Shown here: positions 26,240 through 36,842 of the stretch, piece after piece
Layout: each line of letters starts with the position of its first letter
How positions within the stretch are numbered: the stretch's first letter is position 1
NCBI RefSeq assembly: GCF_900107045.1
Contig: NZ_FNON01000003.1
Span: forward strand, 434,001-498,000
Length of the DNA stretch: 64,000 bases
Direction: 5' to 3'
Source of the DNA: Amycolatopsis xylanica
Lineage (GTDB): Bacteria; Actinomycetota; Actinomycetes; Mycobacteriales; Pseudonocardiaceae
Translations under genes and position numbers: made by a program
Notes under the pieces: generated by a model
What the model was told of the DNA's origin: nothing
Database searches by the model: none
The model's input: only the letters and a program-made list of their open reading frames with translations

Positions 26240-28014
26240 ATCGCGGGCAGCCTGGCGGCGACCATCGCCGCGACGGCCTTCGCCACACCGCAGTGTGTCG
26301 ATCCTTCGGTACCTCGTTGTTCGACATGCAGCATCACCGTCTCGACCCAGTGTTCACTCAGCGATCCGGCAGCTCCGGTGAAGGGCCGATGCGCGATTTC
26401 CGCCTTACAGCCCTCTTCCCAACCCTGGTCGCCGCCCTTCACGTACACCTCGCGCCCACCGATGGTTTCGCGTGTGCCTTCGTCGGCCTCCAACGGCGCC
26501 CACTCACGGTTGAACTCGACTGTCAGCTGACGATTCTGGCTCGTCCAGTAACAGGTCCAATTGCCGTAGCCTGCCTCCATCGTCGCTCGCCCACCAAGCT
26601 CTTTCGAGCTTTCCTCGCCACTGACCAACGCGCAAGCGTCGAGCGCTTGCAGTGATCCCTTGGCGGGCGGCTGCTGGCGTCGGGGAATCTGCCCCCGGTT
26701 GAGCACTTTCAGCGCCCCGTCGACAACCGGCTCAGCGATCCCACAAAGGTCGTGGAACCAGTTACCACTGTTGTGTTTGACGACCAACTTGACCTGGTTT
26801 CCGTCCGGCAGCCAAATGATCCTCTCGCATTTCTCGTCCTTCGCGGGCGGGCGCTCAGGTATGCCGATGTGCCCCGGTTCCGGCAGTTTCGGAGGTGGCG
26901 GCAATTCACCGGGCAGCTCGATCGCCACCCGCACGTCGACGAGGTTGCCCTTCTCAGGGCCGCGCTTGATATGCGCCTCGCAGCCGTTGAAATTCCCGTA
27001 ATCGGGGTCCGGGCTCACCGGCCCGAACTTGGCGAGCACGACCGGGTCGAGCAGCGAGCACGGGTCCGCCGTGCGCTGATCCCCCACGGTCGCGGCGGTC
27101 ACCGCGCCATCTCGAAACGCGAACAACAACCCGGCGACGAGCAAGGCGACCAGCGCCAGTGCGCCCCCGACGAGCACGCGGCGCGGCAACCGGCGGCGCC
27201 CCCGCCTGGGCGCACGCTGTTCGGGAACGGTGGCCCCGGCGACCTCCGCGAGCAGGCGCGCGGCCTCGTGCGCACTCGGTCTCCTGGCGGCCTGCTTGCT
27301 CATCAGTTCCGTGAGCACCGGTGTCAACGCGCCCGGCTTACGCGGCGCCTCCAGCTGAAACGCCGCGGCACGCCGCAGTTGCCGCAGCGGGGTGTCCTCG
27401 GAATCTCCCCACGGCGACCCGCCTTCGACGGCGGCGAACAAGGTCGCGCCCAGCGAGAAGACATCGGACGCCTTGGTCGCGTCGAGCCCGTCGGCGACTT
27501 CGGGCGCCAGGTAGGCAGGCGTGCCGCCGACCAGCCCGGATTCCGTCCTGGTCACTTCGGCCCATTGCGCGATCCCGAGGTCGGTCAGCTTCGCGGTGCC
27601 GTCCTCGGCCACCAAGACGTTGCTCGGCTTGATATCGCGATGCACGATCCCCTTGTCGTGCATCGCCGACAGCGCGTTCGCCAGCTGCACCCCGATCCTG
27701 GCGGCCTCTTCGTGAGACAGGACTCCGTCGGTCTCGAGGATCGTGGCCAGGCTTCGTGACGGCAGGTACTCCATGACCAGCCAGCGGTCATCCTCGTAGG
27801 TGACCGCGTCGTACACGCTGACCACGTTCGGATGCTGCAGCCCGGCGCCGATGCGTGCTTCGCGGCGGATCTGCCCGCCGTCACCCGATTGCGACTTCTT
27901 GAGCGCGACCGTCCGCCCCAGTTCCAGGTCGGTGGCACGCCAGACGATGCCCATTCCGCCGGCGCCGACCTGTTCCTCCAGCCGGTAACGCTCAGCGACC
28001 AGTCTCCCACCCAT
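26236..28014 (-). CDS. Membrane Ser/Thr protein kinase with duplicated DUF3558-like sensor domain
   Basis: 592 aa. Cytoplasmic PknB-type kinase (1-260): GAGGMGIVW Gly loop, ALKK Lys, HRDIKPSNV catalytic loop, DLG (in place of DFG), YLAPEVADG. Then a basic juxtamembrane stretch (PRRGRRRLPRR), one transmembrane helix (~280-300), and an extracellular part with two Cys-rich modules, ADPCSLLDPVVLAKFG and LDACALVSGEESSKELGG, like the lipoproteins at 42955 and 46240. ATG 28014 has TACAAT 7 nt upstream (leaderless); TTG 28035 is the alternative. Probably senses an extracytoplasmic ligand. The first gene leftward is convergent. Confidence 0.88.
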   Translation of the reverse strand: MGGRLVAERYRLEEQVGAGGMGIVWRATDLELGRTVALKKSQSGDGGQIRREARIGAGLQHPNVVSVYDAVTYEDDRWLVMEYLPSRSLATILETDGVLSHEEAARIGVQLANALSAMHDKGIVHRDIKPSNVLVAEDGTAKLTDLGIAQWAEVTRTESGLVGGTPAYLAPEVADGLDATKASDVFSLGATLFAAVEGGSPWGDSEDTPLRQLRRAAAFQLEAPRKPGALTPVLTELMSKQAARRPSAHEAARLLAEVAGATVPEQRAPRRGRRRLPRRVLVGGALALVALLVAGLLFAFRDGAVTAATVGDQRTADPCSLLDPVVLAKFGPVSPDPDYGNFNGCEAHIKRGPEKGNLVDVRVAIELPGELPPPPKLPEPGHIGIPERPPAKDEKCERIIWLPDGNQVKLVVKHNSGNWFHDLCGIAEPVVDGALKVLNRGQIPRRQQPPAKGSLQALDACALVSGEESSKELGGRATMEAGYGNWTCYWTSQNRQLTVEFNREWAPLEADEGTRETIGGREVYVKGGDQGWEEGCKAEIAHRPFTGAAGSLSEHWVETVMLHVEQRGTEGSTHCGVAKAVAAMVAARLPAI

Positions 28015-28021
28015 GGCGGGG

Positions 28022-28027
28022 ATTGTA
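28022..28027 (-). promoter_or_regulatory. -10 element for leaderless kinase mRNA
   Basis: TACAAT on the minus strand, 7 nt before ATG 28014; close to the sigma70 consensus TATAAT. Confidence 0.5.
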
Positions 28028-28101
28028 GAGGTCAAGAACGTCCGGGAGGCGAAAAGAGCGACTTATTTTTTGGGTCTCGCCGGGTATGACGGAATTGGCC
28101 G

Positions 28102-28509
28102 TCAAATGCCGGTCGGCAGGTTCTCGGTTACCGGAATGCCTTTCTTCAGCGTCCGGCTCACCGTGCACAGCCGCCCGATCGAGCGATCCACGGCCGCGGC
28201 CAGCGCCACCCGCTGTTCTTCGTCCAAAGACGACAGGTCGACATCGAATTCGACGTGCACGGCGTCCAGCTCGGACGCGCCTTCGCGCCGGTCCGCGGTC
28301 ACCTCGACGCGGAACTTCGAGTCTTCACCGATCCGCCGGGTGATGAGGTTCTCCGCGGTCACCGCCGAACAGCCCGCGGCCGCTATCTGCAGCAGTTCAG
28401 CGGGCGAAAACGACCCCTGCTGCCCATTCCGGCCGATGCGGACCTCGGCCCCACGCTCGTTACGCCCGACGAACTCGTGCTCGCCCTCACGCTGAACTTC
28501 CAGTGCCAT
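28102..28509 (-). CDS. OsmC/Ohr-family peroxidase
   Basis: 135 aa. Thiol-dependent hydroperoxide reductase fold. The two active-site cysteines are in AAAGCSAVTAENL and IGRLCTVSRTLKKGIPV; SFSPAELLQIAAAGC is the family helix. Ohr members reduce organic hydroperoxides using dihydrolipoyl partners; OsmC members are broader. The sequence lacks the clear Ohr/OsmC diagnostic I could use to split them. The Pth2-like gene ends 21 bp upstream of its ATG, so it may be the last gene of the serB-pth2-osmC run. Confidence 0.85.
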   Translation of the reverse strand: MALEVQREGEHEFVGRNERGAEVRIGRNGQQGSFSPAELLQIAAAGCSAVTAENLITRRIGEDSKFRVEVTADRREGASELDAVHVEFDVDLSSLDEEQRVALAAAVDRSIGRLCTVSRTLKKGIPVTENLPTGI

Positions 28510-28530
28510 ATCGAGGTGAACCGCCTCGGC

Positions 28531-30533
<2,003 letters not shown>

Positions 30534-30548
30534 CTAGTCGGCGCATGA

Positions 30549-30587
30549 AAAACGACGCGTGCCCAAAGAGCAGGCACGCGTCGTTTT
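30549..30587 (-). terminator. Rho-independent terminator of ctaD
   Basis: 15-bp perfect stem AAAACGACGCGTGCC and complement with a 9-nt loop; on the minus strand it ends in a T-rich run. It lies 13 nt past the ctaD stop. Confidence 0.85.
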
Positions 30588-30599
30588 CCGGTCCATTTA

Positions 30600-32411
30600 C
30601 TACTGCTCGCTCGCGTTGTCCTTGTCGTGGGACCCCGGCATCGCGGCTTCGGTCAGCACCTGCGAAGGAGCCTTCGCGTGTGAGTTGGGCTTCTGGTTGC
30701 CGAAGAAGCCAATCTCACCTTCGGCGTGCAGCCGCTCCACCATGTGCGGGTAGTGCATCTCGAACGCCGGGCGCTCCGAACGGATGCGCGGCAGCGAGGT
30801 GAAGTTGTGCCGCGGCGGCGGGCACGAGGTCGCCCACTCCAGCGAGTTGCCGTAGCCCCACGGGTCGTCGACCGTGACGATCTCGCCATACCGGTAGCTC
30901 TTGAAGACGTTCCAGATGAACGGCAGCGTCGAGGCACCGAGGATGTACGCGCCGATCGTGGAGATCGTGTTCAGCGTGGTGAACCCGTCGCCGGCGAGGT
31001 AGTCCGCGTATCGGCGCGGCATGCCCTCGTTGCCCAGCCAGTGCTGGACGAGGAAGGTGCCGTGGAAGCCGATGAACGTGGTCCAGAAGTGCCACTTCCC
31101 GAGCTTCTCGTCCATCATCCGGCCCGTGATCTTCGGGAACCAGAAGTAGATGCCCGCGAAGGTGGCGAACACGATCGTCCCGTAGAGCACGTAGTGGAAG
31201 TGCGCCACCACGAAGTAGCTGTCCGAGACGTGGAAGTCGATCGCCGGGGCGGCCAGCAGGATGCCGGTGAGGCCACCGAAGAGGAAGGTCACCAGGAAGC
31301 CGATCGAGAAGATCATCGGCGTCTCGAAGGAGATCTGCCCCTTCCACATGGTGCCGATCCAGTTGAAGAACTTCACCCCGGTCGGGACCGCGATCAGGAA
31401 GGTCATGAAGGAGAAGAACGGCAGCAGCACCGAACCGGTCGCGTACATGTGGTGCGCCCACACCGCGATGGACAGCGCGGCGATCGCCAGCGTCGCCCAG
31501 ACCAGGCTCTTGTAGCCGAACAGCGGCTTGCGGCTGAAGACCGGGAAGATCTCCGACACGATCCCGAAGAACGGTAGCGCGACGATATAGACCTCTGGAT
31601 GGCCGAAGAACCAGAACAGGTGTTGCCAGAGGATCACGCCGCCGTTCGCCGGATCGAAGACGTGGGCGCCGAGATGCCGGTCCGCCAGCAGGCCCATCAG
31701 GGCCGCGGTCAGGATCGGGAACGCCAGCAGGATCAGGATACCGGTGATCAGGATGTTCCAGGTGAAGATCGGCATCCGGTACATCGTCATGCCGGGCGCG
31801 CGCAGGCAGATCACCGTGGTGATCATGTTGACCGCGCCGAGGATGGTGCCGAGACCGGACACCACCAGGCCGGAGATCCAGAGGTCCGCGCCGACACCCG
31901 GCGAGTGGATCGCGTCGGACAGCGGCGTGTAGGCGAACCAGCCGAAGTCCGCGGCGCCACCCGGGGTGAGGAAGCCGGACATCACGATGAGGCCGCCGAA
32001 CAGGTACAGCCAGTACGAGAACGCGTTCAACCGCGGGAACGCGACGTCGGGCGAGCCGATCTGCAGGGGCAGGATGAAGTTCGCGAAGCCGAAGAGGATC
32101 GGGGTCGCGTACAGCAGCAGCATCACCGTGCCGTGCATGGTGAACAGCTGGTTGTACTGCTCCTGCGAAAGGAACTGCTGCCCTGGGCGGGCCAGCTCCG
32201 TCCTGATGAGCATCGCCATCGCGCCGCCGCCCATGAAGAAGGCGAACGACGTCACGAGGTACATGATGCCGATCTGCTTGTGGTCCGTCGTGCGGAACAA
32301 CCGCAGCAGGTACGAACCCTTAACCGACTCGCGCGCGGGGTATGGGCGCGTGGCGATCGGCTTGGGGGCTACGGCCGTCACTCCTGCCTCCAACACTGTG
32401 GTGGTCATCAT
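30600..32411 (-). CDS. ctaD: Cytochrome c oxidase subunit I (aa3 type)
   Basis: 603 aa, 12 transmembrane helices. Heme a/a3 and CuB subunit of the terminal oxidase. Heme ligand HGTVMLL, the K-channel/CuB segment [20 protein letters not shown] with the His-Tyr crosslink site, WAHHMYATG and [10 protein letters not shown] are all present. The C-terminal ~60 residues ([19 protein letters not shown]) are the actinobacterial extension. Subunits II and III are not adjacent, which is normal for actinomycetes. There is no clear RBS; ATG 32411 and ATG 32408 are both possible. serB downstream is separated by the terminator. Confidence 0.97.
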   Translation of the reverse strand: MMTTTVLEAGVTAVAPKPIATRPYPARESVKGSYLLRLFRTTDHKQIGIMYLVTSFAFFMGGGAMAMLIRTELARPGQQFLSQEQYNQLFTMHGTVMLLLYATPILFGFANFILPLQIGSPDVAFPRLNAFSYWLYLFGGLIVMSGFLTPGGAADFGWFAYTPLSDAIHSPGVGADLWISGLVVSGLGTILGAVNMITTVICLRAPGMTMYRMPIFTWNILITGILILLAFPILTAALMGLLADRHLGAHVFDPANGGVILWQHLFWFFGHPEVYIVALPFFGIVSEIFPVFSRKPLFGYKSLVWATLAIAALSIAVWAHHMYATGSVLLPFFSFMTFLIAVPTGVKFFNWIGTMWKGQISFETPMIFSIGFLVTFLFGGLTGILLAAPAIDFHVSDSYFVVAHFHYVLYGTIVFATFAGIYFWFPKITGRMMDEKLGKWHFWTTFIGFHGTFLVQHWLGNEGMPRRYADYLAGDGFTTLNTISTIGAYILGASTLPFIWNVFKSYRYGEIVTVDDPWGYGNSLEWATSCPPPRHNFTSLPRIRSERPAFEMHYPHMVERLHAEGEIGFFGNQKPNSHAKAPSQVLTEAAMPGSHDKDNASEQ

Positions 32412-32507
32412 CGGGTCGTCGAAGCGCGCTCGGGCCCACTTCGACGGCTGAGGGGATCGTAGCCCTCACTACCGACAGTCGCGCGCACCGGCTGGCAAGA
32501 TCACGCG

Positions 32508-33335
32508 ATGCGCGACGAGTACACGGTTTCAGGGGTGGCCGCTGCGGTACAAGTGGCCAAGCGTCTGGGTCTTCCGCACGAGGACCCCGAGTTGCTCCAC
32601 GAGCGGTCGAACGTGCTGGTGAGACTGGGTTCGGTGGTCGCACGCGTGCCCGCGACCACCAGCCTGGTCCGGCCGGAGCCACACGATTGGCTGGCACGCG
32701 ACGTCGCGGTGTCGTCGTTCCTCACCGAGCGTGGTGTGCGAGTTGTCTCACCTTTGTCAGATCCGGGGCCGGGCCCGCACTTCGCCGCAGGTCACTGGGT
32801 CACTTTGTGGCATTTCACCCCGCATGACCCCAACCACCGGTTCACCGCCTCGGAGGTCGCCACGTCCTTGCACGCGGTCCATGTCGCGCTCAGTGACTAC
32901 GAGGGCCCGCTCCCCTCCGATGGGCCGCTCGCGGAGACCTACCGGGCGCTCGATCTCTGGGAGCACGTGCTCGAAGGCGCCGCCGACCGGCTGCGCGCCG
33001 AGACGGACCGGATCGCCGCGACCCTGCCTGTCGGGCCGGTGCAGGCGCTACACGGTGACGCGCACCCGGGCAACCTGATCGCCACCGCGGCCGGGCCGTG
33101 CTGGCTCGACTTCGAAGACACCTGGCGCGGACCGCTCGCCTGGGATCTCGGCGTCCTGCGCGGCAGCTTCCCCACCGCGCTCGACGCCTACCCAGCGCAC
33201 GCCGATCCGGCCGCTTTGGACCCGTTCGAAAATTTGCGGAAACTTTTTGAAGTGCCTTGGCGATTCATTGTGGCACAACGGTTTCCGAATGAAATCGAGG
33301 CCGCCCGCGAGTGCCTCGCGAGGTACTTCGCGTGA
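32508..33335 (+). CDS. APH-family phosphotransferase
   Basis: 275 aa aminoglycoside-phosphotransferase/choline-kinase fold. The catalytic loop ALHGDAHPGNLIATAAGPCWLDFEDTWRGP has the HGDxxxxN and DFED (DFG-like) motifs; RSNVLVRLGSVVARV contributes the nucleotide-binding strand. Most actinomycete members of this type phosphorylate unknown small molecules, so I do not claim drug resistance. The ATG at 32508 has CAAGAT 6 nt upstream and no RBS, a weak leaderless candidate. It is divergent from ctaD. Confidence 0.82.
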   Translation: MRDEYTVSGVAAAVQVAKRLGLPHEDPELLHERSNVLVRLGSVVARVPATTSLVRPEPHDWLARDVAVSSFLTERGVRVVSPLSDPGPGPHFAAGHWVTLWHFTPHDPNHRFTASEVATSLHAVHVALSDYEGPLPSDGPLAETYRALDLWEHVLEGAADRLRAETDRIAATLPVGPVQALHGDAHPGNLIATAAGPCWLDFEDTWRGPLAWDLGVLRGSFPTALDAYPAHADPAALDPFENLRKLFEVPWRFIVAQRFPNEIEAARECLARYFA

Positions 33336-33368
33336 AACTTGTCGGTGCGCCCCGCTAGCGTCCTGAGC

Positions 33369-33440
33369 GTGAAGATTGACAACCTCACACCGAGCTCGCG
33401 GCGCTCCGGCGCCGCACTGGAACCGGCGGCTCACAACTGA
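33369..33440 (+). CDS. Possible 23-aa leaderless ORF
   Basis: GTG 33369 opens a 24-codon frame (product begins MKIDNLTPSSRRSG and ends EPAAHN). TAGCGT at 33356-33361 ends 7 nt before the GTG, the same layout as other starts in the window. No homology recognised. Could be a real small peptide or a chance match to the promoter pattern. Confidence 0.25.
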   Translation: MKIDNLTPSSRRSGAALEPAAHN

Positions 33441-33626
33441 GCCTGCCGAGCCCGGACTGTCCGGAAAAGACGGTCTGGAGCCCCGGTATCACGTGGGCGA
33501 GGTGCGCCTTCTCCGGTATCCACTGGCTTCCCGGGAGTCAGCCGGACCGGAGAACGGACGCACCGAGCGACGCATTGAACGTGGGCTCCGGCCGCCATCG
33601 GCGAAGTGGCCAATTCGCCGGGCTGG

Positions 33627-33682
33627 ATCGACGAGTTCCTGGAGCCGTGACAGCGCTCCGCTGACCGGAGGAACTCGTCGAT
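33627..33682. repeat. 14-bp inverted repeat with 28-nt internal region
   Basis: ATCGACGAGTTCCT (33627-33640) and its exact complement AGGAACTCGTCGAT (33669-33682). The internal part can fold a further CAGCG/CGCTG stem. A structured RNA, attenuator or transposon-relic end are all possible. Confidence 0.5.
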
Positions 33683-33713
33683 GCGGTCTCCGCAGTACGG
33701 ACGACGGGGGATG

Positions 33714-33752
33714 GTGATCGCTCAGCCCGACCGGCACGGGCTGAGCGATCAC
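33714..33752. terminator. 16-bp hairpin before the hydrolase 3' end
   Basis: Perfect 16-bp stem (GTGATCGCTCAGCCCG and complement) with a 7-nt loop. No T tract on either side. Probably a terminator for the convergent genes flanking it. Confidence 0.6.
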
Positions 33753-33815
33753 GCCCGCCCGCAGGCCATGAGCTCGGGCACCGGCTCGGACACGAAAACG
33801 GCCCCGCACAACCGG

Positions 33816-34568
33816 TCAGCCGCGTGGATACCACTCCAGGATCGCCCGCGAAACGAGGTCAGGGACCTCCAGCGGCGTCAGGTGGGCCGAATCGGGCAAT
33901 ACCTGGAGCGTCGAATTCGGCGCGGCCTCCGCGATCAGTTTCGCCTGATCGACCGGGGTGACTTTGTCGTGCTCGCCGACCAGGACGAGCGTCGGCACGT
34001 CGGTCTCGCGCAGCAGCGCGAGCGAATCCGGCCTGGCGGCCATGGCACGGGCCGCCCAGGCGATCCCGGACGCGGGCTGCGCTTCGATCAGCTCACGCGT
34101 CGAAGCGACGAGATCGGGACGCTCGGCGAGCGTGGCGTCCGCGAACATCAGCGGCATGGCGAAGTCGGCGAGCCAGCCGTCGATGCCGTCCGCCTCCGCT
34201 CGGTTCGCCTGGTCGAGCCTGGCCTGCGCGGCCTCCGGCGCGTCGGCGGTCGCCTTGGTGTCGATGAAGACGAGCCCGCCGACCCGGTCCGGCGCGGCGC
34301 GCAGCACGGCCTGCGTCAGGTAGCCACCCATCGAGCAGCCGCCGAGCACGACCTGATCCAGCTCCAGCTTGTCGAGCAGGGCGATCACGTCGCGCGCGGC
34401 GTCGTCGAGGCTGGGCTCGCGGTCCGTCTCGGGCAGCGGTGACCTGCCCAGTCCACGCTGATCCGGCGTGATCACCCGGATTTGCGCGGCGAGCGGCGCT
34501 CGGACCGCGTTCCACATGCGGGAGTCGACAGGAAAGGCGTGCAGCAGGACCAAAGGCAGTTCGACCAT
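33816..34568 (-). CDS. Alpha/beta hydrolase
   Basis: 250 aa. Single-domain alpha/beta-hydrolase fold: oxyanion-loop LLHAFPVDSRMW, nucleophile elbow GGCSMGGYL with the catalytic Ser, GEHDKVTPV carrying the acid and DSAHLTPLE carrying the His. A long upstream extension of the frame would overlap the divergent GNAT gene, so ATG 34568 is chosen; CAGAAT lies 6 nt before it. The GGCSMGG elbow with Cys before Ser is slightly unusual. Substrate unknown; members include esterases and lactonases. Confidence 0.88.
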   Translation of the reverse strand: MVELPLVLLHAFPVDSRMWNAVRAPLAAQIRVITPDQRGLGRSPLPETDREPSLDDAARDVIALLDKLELDQVVLGGCSMGGYLTQAVLRAAPDRVGGLVFIDTKATADAPEAAQARLDQANRAEADGIDGWLADFAMPLMFADATLAERPDLVASTRELIEAQPASGIAWAARAMAARPDSLALLRETDVPTLVLVGEHDKVTPVDQAKLIAEAAPNSTLQVLPDSAHLTPLEVPDLVSRAILEWYPRG

Positions 34569-34594
34569 GACAACATTCTGTCGGACATCGCCGC

Positions 34595-34600
34595 TACCGT
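34595..34600 (+). promoter_or_regulatory. -10 element for leaderless GNAT mRNA
   Basis: TACCGT ends 7 nt before ATG 34608; no RBS. Confidence 0.45.
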
Positions 34601-34607
34601 CCTCGAT

Positions 34608-35114
34608 ATGACGATCAAGTTCGGAGACCTGGCCACCGCCCGCCTGCTGCTGCGCCAGGTCCGTGAGACGGATCGCCAGGCCGTGGTCGAAATCCAGACC
34701 GACCCGGAAGCCAACCGCTTCCACCCCGAGCCGCCGGACGAGCAGGCCGCGGTCAAGGAACTGGGCAACTGGCTCGAGCACTGGACGGAGTACGGCTATG
34801 GCTACGTCGCCGTGCTCGAAGCGGGCTCCGACGAGATCATCGGCATCGGTGGCATCCGTCACCGCCGTTTTCACGGCAGACGGGTGCTGAACCTCTACTA
34901 CCGGTTCCGACCCAGCGCCTGGGGCAAGGGCTACGCGCTCGAGACGGCACGCGCGATCGTCGACTGGGCCGAACGCGAGCTACCGGAATTCCCGGTGGTG
35001 ATCAGCGCGGCGGAGGTGAACGAGCCGTCATGGCGGCTCGCGGAACGCCTCGGCTTCACGGACTACGTCGTCGAGCCCTATGCGGGCTTGATGACGCGGC
35101 ATTACCGACGCTGA
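34608..35114 (+). CDS. GNAT N-acetyltransferase, RimJ/RimL type
   Basis: 168 aa. ATARLLLRQVRETDRQAVVEI at the N-terminus, IIGIGGIRHR strand, YYRFRPSAWGKGYALETARAIVDWA with the acetyl-CoA pyrophosphate-binding loop, and NEPSWRLAERLGFTDY at the end are typical for this subgroup, which acetylates protein N-termini, amines or antibiotics. The frame is open upstream to 34482, but that would run over the divergent hydrolase start; ATG 34608 with TACCGT upstream is preferred. Confidence 0.88.
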   Translation: MTIKFGDLATARLLLRQVRETDRQAVVEIQTDPEANRFHPEPPDEQAAVKELGNWLEHWTEYGYGYVAVLEAGSDEIIGIGGIRHRRFHGRRVLNLYYRFRPSAWGKGYALETARAIVDWAERELPEFPVVISAAEVNEPSWRLAERLGFTDYVVEPYAGLMTRHYRR

Positions 35115-35153
35115 GCTTGATCACCGGGCCTTGCCGATGAGCCTGCCGCGGCG

Positions 35154-35390
35154 CTACCGGCGCTGACTCGGCCGCCGCCTGGCCCGTGCCTCCCAGCATG
35201 GCCGGTGCCAATGCCTGCGATCGGCGACGGACCCGGTCTCGTCGGCAGGCCAGACCACCACGTGTGGTGTGCCCGGCCGGATCTCGTGGTCACAGCCGGG
35301 GCAGCGGTACTCCTTGGTCGCCTGCGCGCCCGGCACGCTGCGCACCAGCCATTCGCCGTCCTGACCGGCCTCGGCCCGCGCCCAGCCCAT
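35154..35390 (-). CDS. 78-aa conserved Cys/His protein
   Basis: Starts at ATG 35390 with GGGAG 5 nt upstream, inside a longer non-coding frame. The product, beginning MGWARAEAGQDGEWLVRSVPG, has YRCPGCDHEIRPGTPHVVVWP and DRRHWHRPCWEARARRR, giving a CxxC...HxH..C set that should bind one zinc. Very similar small proteins occur across actinomycetes, often mislabelled ATP/GTP-binding. Role unknown; the basic Arg-rich end suggests nucleic-acid contact. Confidence 0.7.
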   Translation of the reverse strand: MGWARAEAGQDGEWLVRSVPGAQATKEYRCPGCDHEIRPGTPHVVVWPADETGSVADRRHWHRPCWEARARRRPSQRR

Positions 35391-35470
35391 CGAAGCTCCC
35401 ATTTCGGGTGCGCGGCGGCCGGGATCAGGGCGATTGCGTCGAGGCACGTGCTCCACGCTAACGCCCACTT

Positions 35471-36217
35471 CTAGCCGGAGAAGTACTGACCCGGCGGTAT
35501 CCCGACGGCCCGCCGGAAGGCCGCCACGAACGCGCTCGCCGACGAATACCCGACCCGCCTGGCCACGCCGTCGAGCGGCAAACCCTCGGCCAGCCAGGGC
35601 AGGGCCGCCCGCAGCCGGGCCTGAGTCCGCCAAGCACCGAACGTCAGATGGCACTCGGCGAGGAACAGCCTGGCGAGTGTGCGTTCCGCGGCGCCGACCA
35701 CCTGCCCGAAGCCGGCGAGCCCCCGATCGTCGGCGGGATCGGCGACCAGCATCTCGGCCACCTGGCGAGCGCGAGGGTCAGTGGGCATCGGCACGGTGAT
35801 CGGCACGACGTCCACCGGCTCAAGCAGGTCGAAGGCCACCGCTTCGGCCCGGCGGCGGGGCTCGTCGCCGATATCGCCGGTCAGGTACTCCAACAGCTCG
35901 CGCAGCAAGGGCCGGACGGTGAGCAGCCTCGGCTCAGGCCAGTCGACCGGGCAGCGGCCGACCTCGGCATAGATGCCGCGCAGCAGCGCGTGGTCCATCG
36001 CGCCGGTCCGGTGCACGACACCCGCCGGGATCCACAGCGCCCTGGTCGGCGGGAGCACCCACTGCGCGTCGCCGACGTTCACCGCGACCACGCCCTGCGC
36101 CGACCAGGCCAGCTGGTGCGACTCGTGGGCGTGCCACGGGAACCAGGTGCCCGCCGGCAGGTCGAGGACGCCCAGGATCATGGCCGTGGACGAGGGTGAA
36201 AGTCCGGATTGCGACAT
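35471..36217 (-). CDS. AraC-family regulator with N-terminal cupin
   Basis: 248 aa. N-terminal cupin sensor (GTWFPWHAHESHQLAWSAQGVVAV, WIPAGVVHRTG) and a C-terminal double HTH ending in LDGVARRVGYSSASAFVAAFRRAVGIPPGQY. AraC_6/cupin members usually control an adjacent transporter or enzyme. The divergent methyltransferase gene starts 55 bp away and is the obvious candidate target. ATG 36217 has TAGCCT 8 nt upstream, again leaderless-like. Confidence 0.9.
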   Translation of the reverse strand: MSQSGLSPSSTAMILGVLDLPAGTWFPWHAHESHQLAWSAQGVVAVNVGDAQWVLPPTRALWIPAGVVHRTGAMDHALLRGIYAEVGRCPVDWPEPRLLTVRPLLRELLEYLTGDIGDEPRRRAEAVAFDLLEPVDVVPITVPMPTDPRARQVAEMLVADPADDRGLAGFGQVVGAAERTLARLFLAECHLTFGAWRTQARLRAALPWLAEGLPLDGVARRVGYSSASAFVAAFRRAVGIPPGQYFSG

Positions 36218-36260
36218 CGGTTGTCAGGCTATCGCCTTTCGGCCACTCACCTCGGTCTCT

Positions 36261-36266
36261 TAGCGT
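36261..36266 (+). promoter_or_regulatory. -10 element for leaderless methyltransferase mRNA
   Basis: TAGCGT ends 6 nt before ATG 36273. Confidence 0.45.
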
Positions 36267-36272
36267 CGAGGT

Positions 36273-36842
36273 ATGCCAATGAACCTCCTCCACCGCAAGC
36301 TGTGCTCGTCGGGAAAATGGGCGGACTACGTCGCCGAGGAACTGCCCCGGCGGCTCGAAGGCTTCGAGCTGGGCGACAACGTGCTGGAGCTCGGGCCCGG
36401 GTTCGGAGCGACCACCAGCGTGCTGGCCGAGCTCGCGCCGAAACTGACGTCACTCGAGATCGACGACGCCTCGGTCGCGCATCTGCGCGCGAAGTTCGGG
36501 GATCGTGTGACGGTCGTGCACGGCGATGGGGCGCGAATGCCGTTCGAGGACAACACTTTCTCCGCGGTCGTCTGCTTCACGATGCTCCACCATGTGCCGA
36601 CGACCGCGCTCCAGGACGCGATCTTCGCCGAGGCACACCGGGTGTTGCGGCCAGGCGGCATCATCCGGGCGACCGACAGCCAGCTGAGCTTTTGGTTCCG
36701 GTTGCTGCACATCGGCGACACGATGAACGTCCTGGACGTGTCCACGCTGCCGGACCGGCTCGCCCGCGCGGGGTTCGCCGAGGTCGAGATCGAGCACGTC
36801 CCGAAGCAGATCGTCACGTTCTCGGCCGTTAAATCCGGCTGA
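36273..36842 (+). CDS. Class I SAM-dependent methyltransferase
   Basis: 189 aa Rossmann methyltransferase. SAM-binding motif I NVLELGPGFGATTSVL, acidic motif II SLEIDDASVA, GDGARMPFEDNTFSAVVCFTMLHHV (motif III-IV) and LRPGGIIRATDSQ. The N-terminus MNLLHRKLCSSGKWADYV resembles UbiE/phospholipid-type enzymes. Substrate not predictable. Its 3' end overlaps the convergent opine-dehydrogenase gene by 14 bp, so both mRNAs carry antisense tails. Probably regulated by the divergent AraC protein. Confidence 0.88.
   Translation: MPMNLLHRKLCSSGKWADYVAEELPRRLEGFELGDNVLELGPGFGATTSVLAELAPKLTSLEIDDASVAHLRAKFGDRVTVVHGDGARMPFEDNTFSAVVCFTMLHHVPTTALQDAIFAEAHRVLRPGGIIRATDSQLSFWFRLLHIGDTMNVLDVSTLPDRLARAGFAEVEIEHVPKQIVTFSAVKSG

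Larger units (their letters stand above)
33336..33815. other. 480-bp stretch without a clear gene
   Basis: Lies between the APH gene (+) and an alpha/beta hydrolase (-). No frame of normal codon character spans it. It holds a possible 23-aa leaderless ORF (33369-33440), a long-range 14-bp inverted repeat (33627-33682) and a strong 16-bp hairpin (33714-33752). A short open tail reading VANSPGWIDEFLEP then stop (around 33608-33652) looks like the end of a decayed gene. It may be a gene relic or hold a small RNA. Confidence 0.5.

Noticed and set aside
32508..33335. Aminoglycoside resistance gene
   Set aside because: It is APH-fold but lacks specific aminoglycoside-site motifs I could recognise, and most actinomycete members act on other substrates.
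35154..35654. 166-codon frame upstream extension of the Cys/His protein
   Set aside because: The first ~88 codons overlap the AraC gene and have shadow composition; ATG 35390 has a proper RBS.
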